A stretch of 37,073 bases of DNA from Bacteroidales bacterium (GTDB lineage Bacteria > Bacteroidota > Bacteroidia > Bacteroidales > Paludibacteraceae), in the NCBI GenBank assembly GCA_022784645.1, contig JALFZG010000035.1, positions 1-37,073 on the forward strand, in the 5' to 3' direction. The position numbers and the translations under genes were made by a program. Shown piece by piece: positions 31,781 through 37,073 of the stretch. The notes beneath the pieces are model-generated. The model ran no database searches. It was not told the origin of the DNA and worked only from the letters and a program-made list of their open reading frames with translations. Numbering within the stretch: position 1 is the stretch's first letter; every line of letters starts with the position of its first letter.

Positions 31781-32140
31781 ATGACTCTCGATCAGCTTAA
31801 TTTCTCCGATGCTTTTGCCCGCAATAATGGCATCGCCCTCACGGCCGAGGGCGTGGCCCAGATGACTGTCACAGAGCACCATCTGAATGGGGCAGGCGTC
31901 TGCCAAGGGGGCGCCATCTTCACCTTGGCTGACCTCAGTCAGGCCGGACTGACGCACGGCCGTGCGCTCACTACTGCTGCCAATATCCATTTCATCCATA
32001 GTGCCCGCCTGGGCGATACCCTCATCGCCACCTCCACCTGGATCCACGATGGCAAGTTGCCACTCGTGCGGACCGAAGTGCGCACGCAGGAGGGTAGGCT
32101 GATTGCCGAAATGACCGGTTCCCTCTTCCGTAAAGACTAA
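31781..32140 (+). CDS. PaaI-like hotdog thioesterase
   Basis: A 119-aa single hotdog domain. The pattern NGAGVCQGGAIFTLADLS matches the PaaI family, in which a helix carrying an Asp (here in LADLS) and the preceding QGG turn form the acyl-CoA thioesterase site. The rest (AANIHFIHSARLGDTLIATSTWIHDGK, then TEVRTQEGRLIAEMTGSLFRKD) is typical. Substrate unknown; phenylacetyl- and other aromatic CoAs are known for the family, but no phenylacetate genes are here. I start at ATG 31781; the frame is open further upstream through the DUF2723 gene but that part is not coding. It lies 107 bp after the DUF2723 stop, beyond a terminator. Confidence 0.85.
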   Translation: MTLDQLNFSDAFARNNGIALTAEGVAQMTVTEHHLNGAGVCQGGAIFTLADLSQAGLTHGRALTTAANIHFIHSARLGDTLIATSTWIHDGKLPLVRTEVRTQEGRLIAEMTGSLFRKD

Positions 32141-32202
32141 TCGCCCCTCCCTTTCGATCCTTCCCTCCGCTCGACCATCGGGGCTTCTTGTCTTCGCATT
32201 GA

Positions 32203-32275
32203 GCGTTATTATATGAAGTGCGTGTGACGCACTTCCTGCCCTCTGGGCAGTCCCTCCGCCCATCCCTTTGGGCAG
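32203..32275 (-). repeat. Triplet-loop hairpins, reverse copy of the dispersed family
   Basis: GAAGTGCGT/ACGCACTTC (32215-32235) and CTGCCC/GGGCAG (32236-32250) each have a 3-nt loop. Read on the minus strand, the first is followed by ATATAATAACGCTCA, almost as after the hairpin at 5665-5685. A looser GCCCA/TGGGC stem follows at about 32257-32273. No gene is seen in 32141-32354 and no clear promoter for the transporter. Confidence 0.8.
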
Positions 32276-32354
32276 GAGGAGCGCTTCGGTATCGAGCGGG
32301 CTTTCCCCGCGAACCCCCTCGCGCGCCATCCATCGTACTGAAAACTCTCACAAT

Positions 32355-33565
32355 ATGAATAGAAAAACCAAATTTGGAGCGCTCCTTGTGATGATGCTCT
32401 GTTTTTTCTCGATGGGCTTTGCCGATATGGTCGGCATTGGCTCCAATTATGTGCAGGCGGAGCTGCAACTCAACAACTCTCTGAGCGGCATCATGATCTC
32501 CGTAGCTTTCGTGTGGTTCCTCATTATCTCCGTTCCAACGGGCATCCTGATGAACCGCATCGGCCGCAAACCGACCGTTTTGATAGCCCTTGGCGTAACG
32601 GCCCTCTCGCTTTTCCTGCCTATTCTCACGCTTATCCCCGCGCTCGAGCCCGCGCGATTCTATATATATGTGTGTGCGTTTGCGCTCCTTGGAATAGGTA
32701 ATGCCCTCATGCAAACGTCTCTCAATCCGCTTGTGGCCAACGTGGTGCGGCCGGAGGGCTTCTCCTCGGCGCTGGCCCTTGGGCAGTTCGTGAAAGCCAT
32801 CTGTTCGTTTATTGTGCCGCTCATCGCCCAATGGGGTGCTACGGCTGTGCTCGCGGCACTCACGCCATGGGGATGGAAGATTATTTTCCCCATCAGTTGC
32901 GCTGTTGCGGTACTGGCCATGCTCTGTCTCTATTTCACCCCCATCGCGGAGGTGCTCAATGAGGACGCCAAACAGAAACGCGTATCTACGGAGATGGCTG
33001 CCTGCTTCCGGATGCTTCGCAGCCCTTATGTGTTCCTCTGCTTTATCGCGGTTGCTTGCACGGCAGGATTGGATATCGGCACCAACAGTACGGCTCCCAA
33101 GCTGTTTGTGAGCGTCTGGACTTTACGCTCTCCGAGGCCAGCTTCGCCACCTCGTTTTACTTCATCTTCCGCACCATCGGTTGCTTTGCCGGCTCGGCTG
33201 TCTTGGCGCGCTGGAGCGATAAGAAATTTTACCTGCTCTCGTCGGCCATGCTTGCGCTCAGCATGCTCCTGATGGCTGTTGGCAATACCGCATGGATGCT
33301 TTACCTGGCTTTGGCACTCGCGGGCATTGGAAACGCGAACCTCTGTATTATCGTATTCACCCGCGTACTTCGCAGCGATCCCGCCCACGAAAACGAGCTC
33401 GCAGGACTCATGGTTACCGGCCTCTTTGGCGCCATGCTCTTCCCGCTTTTGATGGGTTTTGCATCGGATGCGTTCGTGCTACTCGGCTGGTTGCCCACGC
33501 TCGGAGCCATCCTCGTTATGGGCCTTGCATCCCTCTATCTGCTCGCGTTTACCAAGCGATTGTAG
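32355..33565 (+). pseudogene. MFS transporter interrupted by one frameshift
   Basis: Two frames join into one 403-aa major facilitator. Frame 1 from ATG 32355 carries TM1-TM7, including the NRIGRKP loop after TM2, and is in register to about 33110. Frame 2 then continues from 33110 with ERLDFTLSEASFATSFYF to the stop at 33565, carrying the remaining TMs. Reading would be restored by one extra G near 33108-33111, so one base appears lost. No slippery heptamer is present. Both halves keep good coding character, so either a sequencing error or a very recent mutation fits. The overall look is a sugar-type MFS; the substrate is unknown. Confidence 0.8.
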
Positions 33566-33665
33566 GCCGAAGAAATGCGCTATTGCCCTCGTTCCCCCCA
33601 AACGCCAACGGCAGAAAACACCGTGAATGATATCCCATTTTTTAACCCCAAAAATTCAGAATAGT

Positions 33666-34952
33666 ATGACTCCATCTACCGTGTATTTCACCAATCTCCG
33701 CACCGCTCCAGGCAATAGTCTGCTGCAGAAACTCGAACGAATGGTGCGTCAGGCTGGATTCGAGAAAATCGACTTTAAAGATAAGTATGTGGCCGTAAAG
33801 ATTCATTTTGGCGAATACGGCAACTTGGCGTATATCCGTCCGAACTATGCCGCTGTGATCATCCGCATGATTCGTGAACTGGGCGGTAAGCCGTTTCTCA
33901 CCGATGCCAATACGCTCTATAGTGGCAGCCGCCATAATGCCGTGGACCACCTGCATACGGCTATGGTGAATGGTTTCAATCCGATTGCTACTGGGGCCGA
34001 TGTGATCATTGCCGATGGCCTGCGCGGAAAAGACGAACGAATCATCGATATCCAAGGCAAATACTGCCCGGAGCCGCATATCGGAGCAGCTATTGCCGAG
34101 GCGGACATCATCATCAGTCTTACGCATTTTAAGGGCCATGAACAAGCCGGTTTTGGTGGTGCGCTCAAGAATATCGGCATGGGGTCGGGTAGTGTAGCAG
34201 GCAAACGAGACATGCACGCTACTGCTCAACCGCGGATTCAGGAAGACAAGTGCATCGGCTGCAAGATTTGCGAGAACCATTGCAACCACGATGCCATCCA
34301 CGTTATCGACCGCAAGGCGCAGATTGATTATGCGAAATGCGTAGGTTGCGGACAATGCATTGCCCTCTGCAAGAGCGAAGGTGTGGTTGTGGGTAGCCAC
34401 GAGAGTAGTGCGATTCTCAATTATAAGATTGATGAATATGCCAAAGCGGTCCTCCACGGCAAGCCGCATTTCCATGTGGCGTTCATCATGAATGTGAGTC
34501 CGGAATGCGATTGCTGGAACCACAACGATGCCGCTATCGTGCCGGATTTGGGTATCGCTTGCAGCTTCGACCCCGTTGCCCTTGACCAAGCCTGTGTGGA
34601 TTTGGTAAATGCAGCCCCCGTCCTCCGCACCTCCAACATGCTCACCGAAAAGCTCCACCTCGCTCCTTCTTCCGAGAATGCCTGCTGCTGCTCTGCAGAT
34701 GCTCCTTCTTCCGAGAATGCTTGCTGCTCTGCAGATGCTCCTTCTTCCGAGAATGCTTGCTGCTCTGCAGATGCTCCTTCTTCCGAGAATGCTTGCTGCT
34801 GCTCTGCTGCCAACGCTACTGAGGATGACTGTTGCTCAGAGCATCCGGATCATTTCCATCATCTACATCCGGATACCGATTGGCAAGCTGGATTGCGCTA
34901 TGCCGAAGAAATCGGTCTTGGCACCCGCCATTACCACCTCATCCGTTTGTAA
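33666..34952 (+). CDS. DUF362 protein with two 4Fe-4S motifs and a Cys-rich repeat insertion
   Basis: A 428-aa protein. Residues 1-190 are the DUF362 domain (VAVKIHFGEYGN, LTDANTLYSGSR, ISLTHFKGHEQAGFGGALKNIGMG). At 196-206 (CIGCKICENHC) and 225-235 (CVGCGQCIALC) lie two ferredoxin-type 4Fe-4S motifs. The region 270-320 has further Cys (CDCWNHND). Residues 333-381 are four copies of a 12-13-residue unit, APSSENACC plus one or two more residues, followed by DDCC and a His-rich HPDHFHHLHPD; this block holds 12 Cys. The end, DWQAGLRYAEEIGLGTRHYHLIRL, is normal for the family. The real start is ATG 33666. It probably binds metal clusters in electron transfer; the precise role is unknown. Confidence 0.85.
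   Translation: MTPSTVYFTNLRTAPGNSLLQKLERMVRQAGFEKIDFKDKYVAVKIHFGEYGNLAYIRPNYAAVIIRMIRELGGKPFLTDANTLYSGSRHNAVDHLHTAMVNGFNPIATGADVIIADGLRGKDERIIDIQGKYCPEPHIGAAIAEADIIISLTHFKGHEQAGFGGALKNIGMGSGSVAGKRDMHATAQPRIQEDKCIGCKICENHCNHDAIHVIDRKAQIDYAKCVGCGQCIALCKSEGVVVGSHESSAILNYKIDEYAKAVLHGKPHFHVAFIMNVSPECDCWNHNDAAIVPDLGIACSFDPVALDQACVDLVNAAPVLRTSNMLTEKLHLAPSSENACCCSADAPSSENACCSADAPSSENACCSADAPSSENACCCSAANATEDDCCSEHPDHFHHLHPDTDWQAGLRYAEEIGLGTRHYHLIRL
34662..34808 (+). repeat. In-frame coding minisatellite (39, 36, 36, 36 bp)
   Basis: Units at 34662-34700, 34701-34736, 34737-34772 and 34773-34808, each beginning GCTCCTTCTTCCGAGAATGC. All lengths are multiples of 3, so unit gain or loss keeps the reading frame and changes the number of Cys in the DUF362 protein. 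The units are nearly identical, implying recent expansion. Confidence 0.93.
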
Positions 34953-35167
34953 TAGCACGAAGTAGCTTGACAGAGGCCACTGAAAAAGTCCCGATTCTAT
35001 ATGAATTTTTGAGACTTAGAAGATACAAACGGCCTATCTGCGGGGATGTTCCGTAGAAAGCAATCTTTGAAATAATGTTGTAAAAAAGTGATGAAAGAAG
35101 CCTCAGGTAGCCTTATGAGGTCTACCGAGGGTGAAAATTGAGGGCGCTAAGTGCGAATCCCCGCTTA

Positions 35168-36640
35168 TTATATCAAACGGAGTATTCGCTCAAGATTGCA
35201 GGTAAAGATAGAAATAGCACTCTGCAGTTGCATGCGTTGCAGACCATACGATTCGGCTTTGCCGTATCCGTAACACGTCTTCAGTTCGCCATTTTTGGCC
35301 TCAATTTGATACCGTTGGCGGTACAATCCCTTAAACTCATCCGTGTTTTGGAAGGCCCGATGCTCCTTGTGGGTGTCCTTCTCGATGGTGACTGAGTAGG
35401 TTTTTTGCTTGCCTCCACTATAGCATCCTTCACGCAATGGACAGGTCTTACATTTCTCGACATCAAAGTAAAACACAACGCGGTTATTCGTGTATTTCTT
35501 ACCCTTGTAATATTGGAAGGATTTAACGTTTGATTTTCGCAGCGCTTGATGTCCCTGAGGACAAACCATCAGATTACTATCCTTATTAAGGAAGAAGCCC
35601 TTGTCGTCTTTACGCGTGCCATCACTGATAATAGGATGGAGTTTGGAGTAGAGTTTGATATCCTTTTCTTTGCACATTTCCAGGTTGTCTGTTGCCGAGT
35701 AAGCCGTGTCACCAATGACCGCATTTACCTCAACGCCGGCAGTCTCAGTCTGCTCAATGAGTTCTTGCAACTGAGGTCCATCAGCCACCAAAGCGTTGGT
35801 TACCACACCCGCAGTAATAAGGCGCGAATCCTTGTCCATTGCCAAGTGAGTCTTGTAGCCGTTAAAGGTGTGCGTGGGACTTTTATGGCCAATGCGTGCA
35901 TCCTTATCAAGCGCTATCTCACCATCGTATTCCAAATCTTCCAGACTTTCAACTATGTTGTTGATGCGCTCTTGGATGGCCAGAAAGCTGTCGAGTTCCT
36001 TATGGCTGCGCAGATACTCAATCAGCTGCAAGCAGTACTCAACCTCTATCTGTAAATCATTGTCAGGATTATTCCGTTTAGGCATGTCCGGGAAGTAGGT
36101 ATCCTTATCAATATCCCGCATCGCGTTTGCTAAGTTCTTTTGCTGCATACGTAACACTTCTATCGGCTTATGCATGCCATAGCAGGCGTTGGTATGAGTG
36201 GAATCAACAATGATATATCCCGAGAGCATGATGCCATGCGCTTTGGCTATCTCTATGGTCTTGGCTATCAGTTTCTGGAGCAGGTCAGCATCTGTTAAAC
36301 GCAGCCGTCTGAACTTGGTCAAACTGCTTGGGTCAATCAGATGTGTCTCTTCCGGCACCAAGTCTAAGAAGTATTTAAACGACAAATCGTAAAGCGTGTG
36401 CTTCACGAGATCCTCATCCGACAATTTGGTCTTCATCTTAAGGATAAGATATTTGAACATCATTATCGGGTCAATGGCCGTACGACCATTGTCAAGGCAA
36501 TACTTATTGGCCAGTTCCTCATAAATGAAACCGAAGTCGCACAAATCTTTCATGCGACGGAGCACATTGTCCTTAGGCACCAACATGTCATACAGATGAC
36601 TGTAAGGACTGAGCGGCATTTCTTGTTGCGGATTGAGCAT
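35168..36640 (-). CDS. IS1182-family transposase
   Basis: A 490-aa DDE transposase. The N-terminal part (about 10-110) is the conserved InsH/DUF772-like domain ending in DPSSLTKFRRLRL. The catalytic acids are Asp146 (IIVDSTHT), Asp311 (VIGDTAYS) and a Glu in YQIEAKNGELK (about 447-452). A Cys cluster, CKTCPLREGC, near 397-406 is typical of the family. The ATG at 36640 is chosen because the element's promoter (36660-36690) leaves the alternative TTG at 36661 upstream of the expected transcription start. Intact, so likely functional. Confidence 0.93.
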   Translation of the reverse strand: MLNPQQEMPLSPYSHLYDMLVPKDNVLRRMKDLCDFGFIYEELANKYCLDNGRTAIDPIMMFKYLILKMKTKLSDEDLVKHTLYDLSFKYFLDLVPEETHLIDPSSLTKFRRLRLTDADLLQKLIAKTIEIAKAHGIMLSGYIIVDSTHTNACYGMHKPIEVLRMQQKNLANAMRDIDKDTYFPDMPKRNNPDNDLQIEVEYCLQLIEYLRSHKELDSFLAIQERINNIVESLEDLEYDGEIALDKDARIGHKSPTHTFNGYKTHLAMDKDSRLITAGVVTNALVADGPQLQELIEQTETAGVEVNAVIGDTAYSATDNLEMCKEKDIKLYSKLHPIISDGTRKDDKGFFLNKDSNLMVCPQGHQALRKSNVKSFQYYKGKKYTNNRVVFYFDVEKCKTCPLREGCYSGGKQKTYSVTIEKDTHKEHRAFQNTDEFKGLYRQRYQIEAKNGELKTCYGYGKAESYGLQRMQLQSAISIFTCNLERILRLI

Positions 36641-36659
36641 ATGCTTCTGATTTTTGCGC

Positions 36660-36690
36660 AAAGTTACGAAAAATCACTGATATATGCAAG
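36660..36690 (-). promoter_or_regulatory. Transposase promoter
   Basis: Minus strand: TTG (36690-36688), 20 nt, TAACTTTT (36667-36660), one base off the -7 consensus. It lies inside the insertion sequence, 20 nt before the chosen ATG. Confidence 0.6.
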
Positions 36691-36853
36691 TTTTTCGGCA
36701 ACTATTTTCCACTTTTTTTACAACATTTCAAAGACCGATTTCGAAGGAATCAGTTCTCCTTCAGCAACCACCATTCGCACTCCACTTTTTCAGTGGCCTC
36801 AGCTTGACACCCTTCTGCAGTTAAGGAAAGAATCCTTACTCATAAAGGTTTTG

Positions 36854-37073
36854 TTCGTTCTGCCTTTGCCGCTAATTCGCCGCAAGTTTGCTGCTAATTC
36901 GCTGTACATTCGCCGCAAGTTCGCTGTAAATTCGCTTCTTCTTCGCTTCGGAGTCGTTTGCTCTCCGTTTTTTTCCGTTTTTTTCCGTTTGTTTTCCGTT
37001 GTGGAACGGAGAAAAAACGAATGTAGAACAAATGTACAACGAATGTAGAGCGAGAGTAGAACGGAGATCGAAC
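36854..37073. repeat. 11-bp register array, about 20 units, to the window end
   Basis: From 36854 nearly every 11 bp a new unit begins: TTCGTTCTGCC, TTTGCCGCTAA, TTCGCCGCAAG, TTTGCTGCTAA, TTCGCTGTACA, TTCGCCGCAAG, TTCGCTGTAAA, then TTCGCTTCTTC, CCGTTTGTTTT, CGAATGTAGAA, CAAATGTACAA and others. One unit is 10 bp. The motif drifts while the register holds over about 220 bp. It continues past the window edge. No gene is supported in 36810-37073. Confidence 0.85.

Larger units (their letters stand above)
34973..36800. mobile_element. IS1182-type insertion sequence, complete, 1828 bp
   Basis: Terminal inverted repeats GAGGCCACTGAAAAAGT (34973-34989) and its exact complement (36784-36800) bound the element. 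Direct repeats AGCTTGACA at 34964-34972 and 36801-36809 are a perfect 9-bp target duplication. A second, subterminal inverted repeat of about 26 bp joins 35064-35090 and 36711-36735. One intact transposase gene lies inside on the minus strand. Perfect ends and duplication point to a recent insertion. The stretch 34990-35167 is the non-coding left part of the element. Confidence 0.92.

Noticed and set aside
33105..33115. Programmed frameshift in the MFS gene
   Set aside because: No slippery heptamer or downstream structure was seen, and MFS genes are not known for it; a simple indel or read error is likelier.

Overview
The window looks like chromosomal DNA of a member of the Bacteroidales. At least twelve promoters fit the Bacteroidetes sigma factor pattern (TTG, 18-20 nt, TAnnTTTG) and there are almost no strong Shine-Dalgarno sequences. 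The gene families point the same way: dipeptidyl-peptidase 5, a GSCFA protein, tryptophanase, a very large DUF2723 membrane protein, a DUF362 ferredoxin-like protein and bacterial GH3 enzymes. I cannot name the genus. Most genes are housekeeping or metabolic. The unusual content is mainly between the genes.

Layout. 1-1100: a gene cut by the left edge, an AT-rich zone with three long perfect inverted repeats, and a small orphan gene. 1.4-5.4 kb: a secreted esterase, then on the minus strand an overlapping HAD/YbaK pair and a short-chain dehydrogenase/FlK-like thioesterase/protein phosphatase operon. 6-9.9 kb: a SPOUT RNA methyltransferase, tcdA coupled to a 56-residue Cys-rich protein, tnaA with a 16-codon leader ORF, and a small acidic protein ending at a bidirectional terminator. 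10-17 kb: glyA divergent from a tandem GH3 pair, a HAD phosphatase overlapping the second GH3 gene, an acyltransferase and tRNA-Gly(CCC). 17.2-26.1 kb, minus strand: a stand-alone ribonucleotide-reductase-tail-like protein, an acyl-ACP thioesterase, a DPP5-like peptidase, a GSCFA protein, a LolC/E-type permease, a polysaccharide flippase and a UDP-sugar dehydrogenase. 26.3-28.2 kb: umuD and umuC. 28.4-35 kb: the DUF2723 protein, a PaaI-type thioesterase, a frameshifted MFS transporter and a DUF362 protein with a Cys-rich repeat. 35-36.8 kb: an intact IS1182-type insertion sequence with a perfect 9-bp target duplication.

Working together: the dehydrogenase and flippase are a plausible fragment of a surface glycan pathway. 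UmuD and UmuC form a mutagenic translesion synthesis module behind one promoter that has a palindrome in its spacer. Two GH3 enzymes, a HAD phosphatase and an acyltransferase run in one direction and may share acyl or lipid chemistry, but no substrate can be read from the sequence.

Most unusual: (i) degenerate arrays in strict 11-bp or 22-bp register in at least six intergenic places, several of them in 5' leaders; (ii) more than a dozen small palindromes whose arms are separated by exactly 3 nt, including an array with a constant TGGAAC linker and changing stems; (iii) a 35-bp tandem repeat through the flippase start that makes a chain of 12-codon mini-ORFs joined by GTGA stop/start overlaps; (iv) two copies of a 90-bp hairpin around an AT-only 45-bp inverted repeat; (v) an in-frame 12-Cys minisatellite in the DUF362 protein.
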